Positions 26,942 through 37,852 of a stretch of 64,000 bases of DNA are shown in pieces. A model generated the notes under the pieces. That model searched no databases. It saw only the letters and a list, made by a program, of their open reading frames with translations, and had not been told where the DNA came from. The stretch's first letter is position 1. The number at the start of each line of letters is the position of its first letter. The DNA is from Clostridia bacterium (GTDB lineage: Bacteria > Bacillota_A > Clostridia > Christensenellales > Aristaeellaceae), in the NCBI GenBank assembly GCA_017620455.1, contig JAFZQK010000034.1:6498-70497 (forward strand), given 5' to 3'. The position numbers and the translations under genes are program-made.

Positions 26942-29605
26942 TTATTCCGTCCGCAGGGCCACCACGGGGTCCTTCTTCGCCGCCAGGCGGGAAGGGATCA
27001 GCCCGGCGATGAGGGTGAGCAGCATGGAAATGCCCACCAGGATCGCCCCCGCCCGGGCGGGCAGCCCGGCGATATTGGCGATGCCGGTGTAGCGGTGGAT
27101 CACCAGGTTCATCGCCACCACCAGCGCCAGCGTCATCAGGATGCCCAGCGCCCCGGCAATGAAGCCGATGATGAGGGTCTCGGCGTTGAACACCCGGGAA
27201 ATATCCCGTTTGGATGCGCCGATGGCCCGCAGGATGCCGATCTCCTTAGTGCGCTCCAGGACGCTGATGTAGGTGATGATCCCGATCATGATGGAGGACA
27301 CCACCAGCGAAATGGCCACGAAGGCGATGAGCACATAGCTGACGGCGTTGATGATAGTGGTGACGGAGGACATGAGCAGCCCCACATAATCGGTGTAGCG
27401 GATCCGGTCCTCCTCCGGGACGGATTCGTTGTAGGCGCTGATGATCTCGCTGATTTTTTCCTTGGCTTCAAAGCTCTTGGGATAGATGAAGATGGAAGCG
27501 GGGGAATCGATATCGCTGACCCCCAGATCCGACAGGTTTTTCTTCAGGGTACCGCCCCGGGCGTCCGGCAGCGCGGCCTTGAGCAGCTGGCGCAGATCAT
27601 CCTTGCTCATCATGTTCAGCAGGAATTCCGGCACCTGGGCGATGCTGCTCTGCACTTCCTTGCTCATTCCCATGGCGCCGGCGTAGTTCCGGAAAAACTC
27701 GCTGACGGTCATATCGTCCAGGGCGGAAAACAGGTCCACATTGGCGGCCTCGAACACCTGGCCGGTGAATACGTCGATGGTGGGATCGCTCAGCTGCTCC
27801 TGAACGATCTGGCTGTTCCACACCGTATCCAGCAGGTACTCCATCAGCTCCCGGCGGTAGCCCACCGCCCCGGTCATGGAGGTGGCCACCGCGCCCTCGG
27901 CGGGCCGCAGGATGCCCACCACTTTGATTTCCATGGCTTCCTTCAGCTTTTCGTCCAGGAAGCCGTCGTCCTTCCTCCGGTCCACCCAGGCGACGCCCTG
28001 CTTTTCATAGTACGCCGTGTTCACCAGCAGTTTGAAGCGCAGGGAAAGCAGCTCGTCGTAGGTGAATTCCATATCCACGCTTTCGATGGGGTGGCCCTGC
28101 TGCAGCTCCTCGAACTGGGGCTTCAATTCGCTCTGGTCCTTGAGCCCCAGGGAATAGAGGGTATAATCGCTCAGCTCGTTCCGGGAATTGACGATGATCA
28201 CTACTTCGTCCATTTTTTCGGGCATCCGCCCCGCCAGCACCGTGTACTGGGAGGCCAGCAGATCCGGATTGTCCAAAAGCGCCTCGAACACGTTCATCTG
28301 CCGCATGGAGGAATTCATCATGGCCTGGGACATCCCCGTGGTGGACGAGGCGGCGGCCAGCATCATCCCCATGCCGCTGGCCTCCAGCACGGTGGAGGGG
28401 TTCACCTGCACCGCCGAGCCGTCGTCCAGCACGCGGTAAACGGTCAGGGGCGTATCGTATTCGTACTGGATGCCGGTGACGTACTGCTGGATGCCGGCGC
28501 CCTCGTTTTCCAGGTATTTTTTGAAAGCGGTCAGGTTGTTTTCCGTGATGCCGCTCATCCAGGCGCTCATCACCCGGGTCATGCGGTCGCCGGAATAGAT
28601 TTTTCCTTCCTCGTGCTCCTTTTCCTCCAGGGACAGGCCCATCACGCTGGAGAGCATGTCCGTCATGTCGATGGTCATGGCGTCGATCTCCAGGGGGTAG
28701 GAGGACAGGGTGTCCCGTTGCACCCGCTCGATATAATTGTTCACCCCCGCGGACAGGGACAGGATCAGCGCGATGCCGATGATGCCGATGGAGCCGGCAA
28801 AGGCGGTGAGCACCGTGCGGCCCTTCTTGGTGAGCAGGTTATTGAGGCTCAGGCTCAGGGCGGTGAGGAAGCTCATGGACGGCCTCTTCTGCTTCCGGGG
28901 CGTTTCCCGGGCCTGTTCTTCCTCCTCCGGGCAGGGGTTGCTGTCGCTGACCACCTTCCCGTCCAGCAGCCGGATGACCCGGTTGGCGTAATTGTCCGCC
29001 AGATCCGGGTTATGGGTCACCACGATCACCAGCTTTTCCCGGGCGATCTCCTTGAGGATCTCCATCACCTGCACGCTGGTTTCGCTGTCCAGGGCGCCGG
29101 TGGGCTCGTCCGCCAGGAGGATATCCGGGTCGTTCACCAGCGCCCGGGCGATGGCCACCCGCTGCATCTGCCCGCCGCTCATCTGATTGGGCTTCTTTTT
29201 GATCTGGTCCCGCAAGCCCACCTTGTCCAGCGCCTCCAGCGCCCGGCGGCGGCGCTCCTCCCGGCCCACGCCGGACAGCGTCAGCGCCAATTCCACATTG
29301 GACAGCACCGTCTGGTGGGGGATCAGGTTATAGCTCTGGAATACGAACCCCACCGAATGGTTGCGGTAGGCGTCCCAGTCCGCGTCGGTATAGCGGCGGG
29401 TGGAAACGCCGTTGATGATCAGATCCCCCCGGGTGTACTGGTCCAGGCCGCCGATCAGGTTCAGCAGCGTGGTTTTCCCGCAGCCGGAGGGCCCCAGGAT
29501 GGCGGCAAATTCACATTTCCGGAAGGTCAGGTCGATCCCCCGCAGGGCCTCCACCTTGGTATCCCCGGTGAGATAATCCTTGGCGATATCCTTTAAAACC
29601 AGCAT
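26942..29605 (-). CDS. ABC exporter, ATPase fused to FtsX/MacB-like permease
   Basis: The 887-residue single chain has an N-terminal ABC ATPase (residues 1-230): Walker [10 protein letters not shown], signature [15 protein letters not shown], Walker B ILLADEP. A permease with an N-terminal membrane helix at about 280 follows, then a large external domain to about residue 740, and three C-terminal helices with the FtsX motif [19 protein letters not shown]. MacB-type exporters expel peptides or signal across the membrane without classic transport. The start at 29605 has AAGGAG upstream. The weak promoter is noted separately. Confidence 0.92.
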   Translation of the reverse strand: MLVLKDIAKDYLTGDTKVEALRGIDLTFRKCEFAAILGPSGCGKTTLLNLIGGLDQYTRGDLIINGVSTRRYTDADWDAYRNHSVGFVFQSYNLIPHQTVLSNVELALTLSGVGREERRRRALEALDKVGLRDQIKKKPNQMSGGQMQRVAIARALVNDPDILLADEPTGALDSETSVQVMEILKEIAREKLVIVVTHNPDLADNYANRVIRLLDGKVVSDSNPCPEEEEQARETPRKQKRPSMSFLTALSLSLNNLLTKKGRTVLTAFAGSIGIIGIALILSLSAGVNNYIERVQRDTLSSYPLEIDAMTIDMTDMLSSVMGLSLEEKEHEEGKIYSGDRMTRVMSAWMSGITENNLTAFKKYLENEGAGIQQYVTGIQYEYDTPLTVYRVLDDGSAVQVNPSTVLEASGMGMMLAAASSTTGMSQAMMNSSMRQMNVFEALLDNPDLLASQYTVLAGRMPEKMDEVVIIVNSRNELSDYTLYSLGLKDQSELKPQFEELQQGHPIESVDMEFTYDELLSLRFKLLVNTAYYEKQGVAWVDRRKDDGFLDEKLKEAMEIKVVGILRPAEGAVATSMTGAVGYRRELMEYLLDTVWNSQIVQEQLSDPTIDVFTGQVFEAANVDLFSALDDMTVSEFFRNYAGAMGMSKEVQSSIAQVPEFLLNMMSKDDLRQLLKAALPDARGGTLKKNLSDLGVSDIDSPASIFIYPKSFEAKEKISEIISAYNESVPEEDRIRYTDYVGLLMSSVTTIINAVSYVLIAFVAISLVVSSIMIGIITYISVLERTKEIGILRAIGASKRDISRVFNAETLIIGFIAGALGILMTLALVVAMNLVIHRYTGIANIAGLPARAGAILVGISMLLTLIAGLIPSRLAAKKDPVVALRTE

Positions 29606-29670
29606 AAATCCGCTCCTTTTTATCACGAGCCGTCCCCACGGAGAACGGCAGGGCATACAGCCTCATTTTT

Positions 29671-29679
29671 ATTATAGCA
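29671..29679 (-). promoter_or_regulatory. Extended -10 element for the ABC exporter
   Basis: On the minus strand TGCTATAAT; no good -35 at 17 bp, so activity would rest on the extended -10 or an activator. Confidence 0.45.
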
Positions 29680-29834
29680 AAAAGATATAACGAAATTATG
29701 AAAAAATCAAGGCAAGCCGGGAACATTCTGCCTGTTTTCCCGCTTTTCTCCCCGCCCCGGCCCGTTTTTTCCGCCCGTTTTCCCGCTTCCGGCCTTCCGG
29801 CTCAAAAAAAATCGTCTTTTTCGCATTTTCCCTC

Positions 29835-29863
29835 TTGATTTTTTTCCCGGGATCGTGTATCAT
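29835..29863 (+). promoter_or_regulatory. tRNA-Thr promoter
   Basis: TTGATT, 17-base spacer, TATCAT at 29858-29863, 25 bases before the tRNA. Confidence 0.75.
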
Positions 29864-29888
29864 AACCCTGCTGCCCAAAAAGCGGCGC

Positions 29889-29964
<76 letters not shown>

Positions 29965-30007
29965 AACCCCGAAAGCCTTGAGTTATAAGGGCTGGAGGGG
30001 TTTTCGT
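29965..30007 (+). terminator. tRNA-Thr terminator
   Basis: Outer stem AACCCC/GGGGTT with an inner AGCC/GGCT pairing, then TTCGTTT. The following bases to 30135 hold no gene. They contain the direct repeat CCCACAC at 30052 and 30064. Confidence 0.65.
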
Positions 30008-30135
30008 TTGCCATTTTTTAGGCTTTTTTCTGTCCTCCAAATTTCCAGAAACCCACACAAAACCCCACACGGGGCATAAAAAACGGACCGAAACCGCTGT
30101 TTCAAGTCCATGTTTTTTTCTGTCATGACCCACGT

Positions 30136-30390
30136 TCAATTCACCGGAACGCTTTTCAGATACAGGGTGTCGGGGCTGATATCCAGATTCCCCGGCCAGA
30201 CCGCCGTGCCGTACGCCGCCTGAACCTGAAAAAACACGTTTTTCAGATTTCTGTAAGCGGGCAGGGAAAAAAGAGGCTGCGCGTCGTAACGCCGCTTTTC
30301 CCCGTTTTTGAAAGTCAAAAGCAGCTGATAATCCGGGCAGGCTTCCACCGCGGCGACCCGGGGCAGCAATTCTTCTTTTCCGATCATCAT
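30136..30390 (-). CDS. DUF2442 domain protein
   Basis: The 84-residue product matches the small DUF2442 family: an early VEACPDYQLLLTFKNGEKRRYD strand pair (LTFKNGE is the hallmark), then AYRNLKNVFFQVQ and a terminal DISPDTLYL. Members often pair with DUF4160 in toxin-antitoxin-like loci; no DUF4160 frame is seen here, so this is an orphan. A good promoter lies upstream at 30442-30470, and GGGAGGG precedes the ATG. Confidence 0.85.
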   Translation of the reverse strand: MMIGKEELLPRVAAVEACPDYQLLLTFKNGEKRRYDAQPLFSLPAYRNLKNVFFQVQAAYGTAVWPGNLDISPDTLYLKSVPVN

Positions 30391-30441
30391 GATGCAATCC
30401 CTCCCGTCAGCGAAGCGGATCGATTTTGTACGTCTGTATTT

Positions 30442-30470
30442 ATTATACCAGCGATTGTCTCATTGTTCAA
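30442..30470 (-). promoter_or_regulatory. DUF2442 gene promoter
   Basis: On the minus strand: TTGAAC (30470-30465), 17-base spacer, TATAAT (30447-30442). Confidence 0.8.
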
Positions 30471-30526
30471 TTACAATCATCATATCTTGAAGAAGCGCAA
30501 GCCCCGCTTTGGCCCGCAGAAAGGCA

Positions 30527-30555
30527 TTGCAATCATCGCCCTCAAGCCGTATAAT
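30527..30555 (+). promoter_or_regulatory. DUF6273 gene promoter
   Basis: TTGCAA, 17-base spacer, TATAAT at 30550-30555. Confidence 0.75.
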
Positions 30556-30592
30556 TTTATAAGAGAATCACCGTCAGGACAGGAGGAACATC

Positions 30593-32871
<2,279 letters not shown>

Positions 32872-32882
32872 CCGCAAAAAAA

Positions 32883-32919
32883 ACGCCCGTTCCAACCGAT
32901 CGGAACGGGCGTCTTTTTT
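32883..32919. terminator. Bidirectional intrinsic terminator
   Basis: ACGCCCGTTCC/GGAACGGGCGT with T run right and A run left. The T run touches the tcdA stop codon. Confidence 0.85.
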
Positions 32920-33634
32920 ATCGGACGTTTGTCAGGTCTTTGATGACCTCCCCGGCCATGATCAGCCCCATCACCGTAGGCACGAAGGCCACGGACCCGG
33001 GCAGGGCGCGCTTGCCCGGCGGCAGGGCTTCCCCGGCGCATCCGGGCTGCAGGGGCGTCTCCCGGGAATAGACCACCTTCAGGCGGCGGATGCCCCGGCG
33101 GCGGCATTCCGTGCGCACGGCCCGGGCCAGGGGGCATACGGAGGTATCGTAAATATCCGCCACCCGGAAAGCCGTCGGGTCCAGCTTGTTCCCCGCGCCC
33201 ATGGCGCTGATAACGGGCACCCCCGCCCGCTGCGCCTCCTCCGCCAGGGAGAGCTTCCCCTGCACGGTGTCGATGGCGTCCACGATGTAATTATACAGGG
33301 AAAAATCAAACTGACCCTTCGTTTCGGGCAGGTAAAACGTCCGCCAGACCGTCACCTGGCAATCGGGATTGATGTCCAGGATACGCGCCTTCGCCGCGTC
33401 CGTTTTGTACTGCCCCAGGGTGCTGTGCAGGGCGATGAGCTGGCGGTTCAGATTGCTTTCCGCCACCCGGTCGGGATCGATCAGATCCAGCGCGCCCACG
33501 CCGCTGCGGGCCAGGGCCTCCACGGCGCAGCTGCCCACGCCGCCCACGCCGAACACGGCGACCCGGCTGCGGCGCAGGATCTCCAGGGCCTGTTCCCCCA
33601 GCAGCATCCCGGTCCTGACAAATCTTTCGTCCAT
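32918..33634 (-). CDS. tcdA: tRNA threonylcarbamoyladenosine dehydratase TcdA
   Basis: E1-like ThiF-family enzyme that cyclises t6A37 to ct6A in ANN-decoding tRNAs. The 238-residue product has the nucleotide-binding AVFGVGGVGSCAVEALARSG, DPDRVAESNLNRQ, and the DAIDTVQGKLSL region with AMGAGNKLDPT. Start ATG 33634 has AAAGGAAA upstream and a TTGACC/TATACT promoter. The family often depends on CsdA/CsdE in E. coli; no such partner here. Confidence 0.92.
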   Translation of the reverse strand: MDERFVRTGMLLGEQALEILRRSRVAVFGVGGVGSCAVEALARSGVGALDLIDPDRVAESNLNRQLIALHSTLGQYKTDAAKARILDINPDCQVTVWRTFYLPETKGQFDFSLYNYIVDAIDTVQGKLSLAEEAQRAGVPVISAMGAGNKLDPTAFRVADIYDTSVCPLARAVRTECRRRGIRRLKVVYSRETPLQPGCAGEALPPGKRALPGSVAFVPTVMGLIMAGEVIKDLTNVR

Positions 33635-33672
33635 GGCGTACGTTTCCTTTCCCGAGCGGTGCTTTTTTCCCC

Positions 33673-33701
33673 AGTATAAGCGCATTTTTCCCGCCGGTCA
33701 A
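33673..33701 (-). promoter_or_regulatory. tcdA promoter
   Basis: On the minus strand: TTGACC, 17-base spacer, TATACT (33678-33673). Confidence 0.8.
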
Positions 33702-33750
33702 TTCCGGGAGGAAAAAATGTCCTTTTTTTCTTTCCGCTTCCATCATTTTC

Positions 33751-33779
33751 TTGACTTTTTGCCCCGTATGCGATAGAAT
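33751..33779 (+). promoter_or_regulatory. Promoter of membrane protein gene at 33894
   Basis: TTGACT, 17-base spacer, TAGAAT at 33774-33779; leader of about 110 bases with no structure recognised. Confidence 0.7.
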
Positions 33780-33893
33780 GCGAATGGTATCAAGCCCAAT
33801 CGTTGACCGCCCTTCTCCCCGGCTGCCGCCCTGCGCCGCAGGCCGTGGTGAAATGGCGGCTTTCTCCGAATCATCTGAAAGGAGTTTTTCAAC

Positions 33894-35381
33894 ATGACGG
33901 ACGAAATCTACAATACCCCGCAGGATCCCGGCATGCAGGAAGCGGCGGAAAACGCCGTGCCGCAGCAGCCGGAAATCCCCCAGGCCTATCAGGAGCCTGC
34001 CTACGGCTATCCGCCGCAGCCCGCGCCCGCGCCCCAGGAGGGCTATCAGCAGCCCACCTACGCGGCCCAGCCTGCGCCCCGGGCCCGCAAAGCCCGCAGC
34101 GGCGGCAATTCCGATATCCCCCGCTTCATCAGCAAGGAAAAGCTGCCCGTGATCGTGGGCGTCCTCTTCGCCATCTTTACCGGCGCGGCGCTGGTGAACC
34201 TGATCGGCAACATCCTGGGCATGGCCAGTTATGACACCAACGGCGTTTGGAACAGGCATTTCGGCCTGGAACTGGCCTTCAGCATCCTGATGCTGGCCGG
34301 CGCGGTGCTGATGCTGCTGGGGGCGCTGCTGAAAAAGCCCCTGATCGTCACCATCGGCGTTTTCGTCGCTGCCCCTTCCGTGCTCCGCGGGTTTAACCTC
34401 TACGGCTTCATCTGGCCTTGGATCACCTACGGCTTCGAAGTGGTCGCCGTCATCGTGATCGGCCTGTACTATGTGCTCCGCGGCCACGGCATCAACGCGC
34501 TCTTTAAGAAGATCGCCGTGTTTTCCGGCTGCGGCCTGGCCGTCGGCACCATCCTGGCCTGCGCCATCGTGGGCTTTGCGAAGAGATCCGACCTTGCCGC
34601 GGGCACGCTGATTTACCTGCTGATCGGCCTGATCTCCGCGCTGGCGATGTACGCCGGGCTGTATCTCTACCGTCCCGGCATGCGGGTGTTCCAGGAGCAG
34701 CCCGCCATCATCCAGTCCGGCGAGCCCTATCCCCCGGTGAAGATGGTAAAGAGCCTGTGCATCGTGCTGGCCTCGCTGGCGGCGGCATGCCTCATCCTGG
34801 GCATCGTAAGCTCCGCAGTGCTGAAAACTTCCTGGCTCACCTGGCAGATCCTGTATGCGATCTTCGCCGTGGCGGGCGGCGTGCTGATGCTGATCGGCGC
34901 CATGCTGAACCGGCCCAACAAGCTCTTCTCCATCGGTATCCTGACCGTGGCCCTGGGCGTGATCTTCCGGATGTACGTCACCGGCAGCATCGCAAATTTC
35001 TTCAGCGAAAAGAGTTTTGCGTTCGGCGAAGTGATCGCGGCGTTCTTGTTCTTCCTGGAGCTCGTGTGCCTGGCCTGCATCGGCGTGCATTATTTCTTCC
35101 ATGGCAACGGCGTCAGCACCAAATGGAAGACCATCCTGACTTTCGTCGGGCTGGGGACCGGCGTTGCCGCCGTCATTCTGTGCGACGTGATGCTGATCGT
35201 CCACTTCTGCCCGCGGGGCGCGGATGCGGCGAGGATCGTCCTTTCCATCCTGTTCTCCGTGGTGGATCTGGCGGCCGTGGGCACGCTGTTCCTGCCCATC
35301 CTGTTCTACAAGCGCGGCATGATGCAGCGCGTGCAGCAGCCCCGGGCACCCCGGCCTCAGGAGCCGCAGCAGCCCTGGTAA
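33894..35381 (+). CDS. Multi-pass membrane protein with disordered Pro/Gln-rich N-terminus
   Basis: The 495-residue product has about 75 N-terminal residues rich in Pro, Gln, Ala and Tyr (QEPAYGYPPQ, EGYQQPTYAAQ), likely disordered and cytoplasmic. About ten to twelve membrane helices follow, seemingly as a duplicated block: KLPVIVGVLFAIFTGAALVNL in the first half and VKMVKSLCIVLASLAAACLIL in the second. No transporter motif was found. The C-terminus is again Pro/Gln-rich. AAAGGAG precedes the ATG. Function unknown. Confidence 0.75.
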   Translation: MTDEIYNTPQDPGMQEAAENAVPQQPEIPQAYQEPAYGYPPQPAPAPQEGYQQPTYAAQPAPRARKARSGGNSDIPRFISKEKLPVIVGVLFAIFTGAALVNLIGNILGMASYDTNGVWNRHFGLELAFSILMLAGAVLMLLGALLKKPLIVTIGVFVAAPSVLRGFNLYGFIWPWITYGFEVVAVIVIGLYYVLRGHGINALFKKIAVFSGCGLAVGTILACAIVGFAKRSDLAAGTLIYLLIGLISALAMYAGLYLYRPGMRVFQEQPAIIQSGEPYPPVKMVKSLCIVLASLAAACLILGIVSSAVLKTSWLTWQILYAIFAVAGGVLMLIGAMLNRPNKLFSIGILTVALGVIFRMYVTGSIANFFSEKSFAFGEVIAAFLFFLELVCLACIGVHYFFHGNGVSTKWKTILTFVGLGTGVAAVILCDVMLIVHFCPRGADAARIVLSILFSVVDLAAVGTLFLPILFYKRGMMQRVQQPRAPRPQEPQQPW

Positions 35382-35396
35382 ATCCAATCCATAAGA

Positions 35397-35430
35397 AACG
35401 CCCGCCGGCATACCGCCGGCGGGCGTTTTA
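35397..35430 (+). terminator. Intrinsic terminator
   Basis: AACGCCCGCCGG/CCGGCGGGCGTT with a 7-base loop, then TTAG. Confidence 0.8.
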
Positions 35431-35483
35431 GTCTGTCAAATAATCCGGGGGATGCATCGAAGGGGCTGCGTTCAGAAAGCGAT

Positions 35484-35549
35484 AAACTGGAATTTGTCAG
35501 ATTAACTTCCGGTTTTCTGAATCATCGAGGTCCCGACAAACTGGAATTT
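35484..35549. repeat. Short direct repeat AAACTGGAATTT
   Basis: Two identical 12-mers at 35484-35495 and 35538-35549, each preceded by GAT or GAC. Between them lies one arm of a TTCAGAAA/TTTCTGAA inverted repeat. This is AT-richer ground than the flanks. Confidence 0.5.
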
Positions 35550-35665
35550 CACGCTCTACTGATTCGATAATACTTGAAGTCATGGTCTTCTTCAATGGCT
35601 ATTCTCATTGCTTCTTTGATCAAATTCCTTATTCTCGGATCGGTAATTATCAGCATGCTGTCCAT
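35549..35665 (-). CDS. Small ORF, 38 residues, unknown
   Basis: ATG 35665 is preceded by AAGGAAAAG at good spacing, and the frame runs 38 codons to TGA (35549-35551). The product is charged (contains KEAMRIAIEEDHDFKYY) and looks like a helical small protein or the N-terminus of a decayed gene. It lies 61 bases downstream of the larger AT-rich gene on the same strand, so both may be co-transcribed. No family recognised. Confidence 0.35.
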   Translation of the reverse strand: MDSMLIITDPRIRNLIKEAMRIAIEEDHDFKYYRISRA

Positions 35666-35726
35666 TTTTCTTTTCCTTCCATGTAATCATCAATATAATG
35701 ATGGCAAGCAGCTGCCAATTATCCTC

Positions 35727-36575
35727 TCATGGAATCAACTTCGTAAGGGCCTTTCTGTATAATTCGGCAGCGGACGGTTTCCCTTTTTCTGAACACTGAG
35801 AATACAGTTCGATCCATTTTTTCACTCCGCCAAAGAGCGTATTCCCGGTTAGTTTCTTCAGATAGTATTCCGCTAATGCTTCTGTCGGTTCCCAAGTCTC
35901 AAAACGCCGAAAAGCATCTTCTTCCCGTAACGCCTGTTTCAGCAGGTAGATAATAAACTCATGTCCGATAAAAAGGAAACTGTCTTCCGGACTCCGGCAA
36001 ATTCCGAAAATGTCATGTGTTTCAGAAATATCTATGGCTTCAGCACCATGTTGAATCGATGTGACCATAGATGGATGAAATGCTTCCACAGATAATGTAC
36101 AGCCCACAACTGTCTCCGCCCGATCGGTAAAGTCACTCTGCTCAAAAAGAGGCATCACTTGGGCAATGTAATCTTCCAGTGATTTCTTGTCCTCCGGCCA
36201 TATATCGTTGATATAGTGATCGTAATTTCTGACCATGACATCTGCTATTTCCCGCGCAGCTGGGACAAGAGCATGAAAATGCTCTGGAACGTCTCCGCTG
36301 TCAGCCTGGCGGATAATCTCCTGATAATACGATTTTGCGTCTCCAGCCCATTGCGCAGCAGGATAGCAAAGCATAAGGGTATACAGTTCTCCCCAGTGTG
36401 ATCCCCCTGCGCACGTAATCAGGCGCTCATGCTTCTTTATCGTAGCAAGATCTTCCTCCGGATAATCACCGCGATATTTTGCACCATAGTCGTTGTCATA
36501 ACCGCACCTGGCTACTGATAGCATATGATATATATAATTCGTTTCGCGGTCAGCAATCATTCTGATCTTATTCAC
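35727..36575 (-). CDS. Hypothetical protein, AT-richer than neighbours
   Basis: The 282-residue product is soluble, rich in Glu, His and aromatic residues, with predicted helices throughout. It contains GHEFIIYLLKQAL and a C-terminal WIELYSQCSEKGKPSAAELYRKAL. No catalytic motif or family was recognised; the HEFII segment is not an HExxH. The GTG start at 36575 is chosen because GGAGG lies 6 bases upstream; an earlier in-frame ATG lacks a site. Codon use and base content differ visibly from adjacent genes, which suggests transfer. Confidence 0.65.
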   Translation of the reverse strand: MNKIRMIADRETNYIYHMLSVARCGYDNDYGAKYRGDYPEEDLATIKKHERLITCAGGSHWGELYTLMLCYPAAQWAGDAKSYYQEIIRQADSGDVPEHFHALVPAAREIADVMVRNYDHYINDIWPEDKKSLEDYIAQVMPLFEQSDFTDRAETVVGCTLSVEAFHPSMVTSIQHGAEAIDISETHDIFGICRSPEDSFLFIGHEFIIYLLKQALREEDAFRRFETWEPTEALAEYYLKKLTGNTLFGGVKKWIELYSQCSEKGKPSAAELYRKALTKLIP

Positions 36576-36706
36576 TTGCAACCTCCACAAATCCCGATTA
36601 GTCGCTATCATCATATCATGGGGAAGAATAGAAAACAAGGGCGCAATGATACACCATACCGGTGAAATTGCGTCCTTTTGTATTTTATCGCTCAATGAAT
36701 GTAACC

Positions 36707-36856
36707 GGGGCCGCAGCCCCTTCGATTGTCATCCGCAGGCGGCGGCATGTACGTCGCAGAGGAGCAAATGAAATTTGCTTCCGCTATCAATTTCTGGCCG
36801 CAAAAGGAGCGTTTTCGCTGGCGAAAATGCCGTTTTGCAAGAAATTGATGGATCGA
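36707..36856. repeat. Structured intergenic repeat, copy B
   Basis: It occupies the gap 36576-36897. The opening GGGGC-CGCA-GCCCC hairpin is identical to copy A over 14 bases, followed by a matching ATCCGCAG and GAGGAGCA. Then come hairpins GCAAAT/ATTTGC and GCGTTTTCGC/GCGAAAATGC, enclosed by ATCAATTTCT/AGAAATTGAT, ending with GGATCGAA. It has no coding frame with a ribosome site. Confidence 0.7.
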
Positions 36857-36886
36857 AAAAAAGCGGAATCACAATTCCGCTTTTTT
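36856..36886. terminator. Bidirectional terminator at the SDR 3' end
   Basis: GCGGAAT/ATTCCGC with A run on the left and T run on the right; serves the minus-strand SDR gene. Confidence 0.8.
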
Positions 36887-36897
36887 CCGGTCTGCGG

Positions 36898-37644
36898 TCA
36901 ATACGGGCTGTCGAATTCCGCTTCGGCTTTCTTCACCGCGTCCTCCAGGGCCATGCCCGCAAAATTCTGCGCGCCCAGATACCTTCCGGATTTCCCGTCG
37001 TTCACGAACGCGCCCACGGCGATGCCGGGAATGGCGCTCTCCGGGGCGTTGGGAGCGTGCTGCCCGCCCAGGTCCGTACGGCACCAGCCGGGATCGGTAA
37101 GATTGATCAGCACGTCGGTGCCCTGGACGGTGGAGCCCAGGTCAATGGTGATCTTGTCCAGGGCCGCCTTGCTGGCGGAGTAGCCCGCCTGCTGCGGCTC
37201 CAGGCGGATGCCGCTGGTGGTGTTCACGATCCGCCCCGTGCCCCGGGCGATCATTTTCGGCAGGAAATGATAGCAGATCATGGCCGGGGAAATGGTGTTC
37301 ACCCGGAAGCTGATCTCGTAATCGGAGACGGGGGTATCGAAGTATTCCGTCCGGTAGGCGATCTGCAATCCCGCATTGTTCAAGACGATGTCCACGTCCA
37401 CGCCCATGGCGTCGATTTCCCCGAGCATCCGCTTTACCTGGTCCGGATCGTTCAGGTCCGCCGCCACGGCCCGGGCCTGTACGCCCAGGGCGCGCACTTC
37501 CGCAAGCGCCTTTTCCGTATGGGAAAGATCCCGGCTGTGGAGGATCAGATTGCAGCCCTGCTCCGCCATGAATTTTGCCGTCAGATAGCCGATGCCCCGG
37601 GCCGCGCCGGTAATCAGCGCCCATCTGCCCTTTGCCTGATACAT
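36898..37644 (-). CDS. Short-chain dehydrogenase/reductase (SDR)
   Basis: The 248-residue product has a classic SDR fold: NAD(P)-binding TGAARGIG at residues 13-20, NNAG near 90, catalytic Tyr/Lys in YSASK near 155, and DPGWCRTD after strand 6. The substrate cannot be told from sequence. The Arg after the second strand (HSRD) suggests NADPH preference. ATG 37644 has GGGAGGGG upstream. A short inverted repeat lies 27 bases upstream. Confidence 0.92.
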   Translation of the reverse strand: MYQAKGRWALITGAARGIGYLTAKFMAEQGCNLILHSRDLSHTEKALAEVRALGVQARAVAADLNDPDQVKRMLGEIDAMGVDVDIVLNNAGLQIAYRTEYFDTPVSDYEISFRVNTISPAMICYHFLPKMIARGTGRIVNTTSGIRLEPQQAGYSASKAALDKITIDLGSTVQGTDVLINLTDPGWCRTDLGGQHAPNAPESAIPGIAVGAFVNDGKSGRYLGAQNFAGMALEDAVKKAEAEFDSPY

Positions 37645-37670
37645 GGTATGCCCCTCCCGTCCTGTGCGTT

Positions 37671-37687
37671 ATACAGGCATACTGTAT
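37671..37687. promoter_or_regulatory. Inverted repeat upstream of SDR, possible operator
   Basis: ATACAG-GCATA-CTGTAT, perfect 6-5-6 dyad overlapping the likely SDR promoter region (minus-strand TTGAAA lies about 17 bases upstream of TACAGT). Confidence 0.4.
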
Positions 37688-37852
37688 CCCTCCCGGGCGT
37701 TTTTTTCAAGGGCCTTCCTCCGGGGATTTTCCCCGGATTACGGATTTTTCAATACTCCCGGGCCGGAAAAGGCGGCGTTTCCCCTTGCCGGGGAGGGTGA
37801 TTTGCGGTAAACTGTTTTCAGAAAAAAAATACAGCTTTGGGGAGGTGCCCAT

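Noticed and set aside
27095..29596. 833-codon plus-strand frame over the ABC exporter
   Set aside because: Antisense to a clearly functional ABC gene; His/Gly/Val-rich composition typical of reverse frames in GC-rich DNA.
35574..35762. 62-codon plus-strand hydrophobic frame
   Set aside because: Overlaps the ends of the AT-rich minus-strand genes and has no ribosome binding site; hydrophobicity comes from AT-rich antisense.
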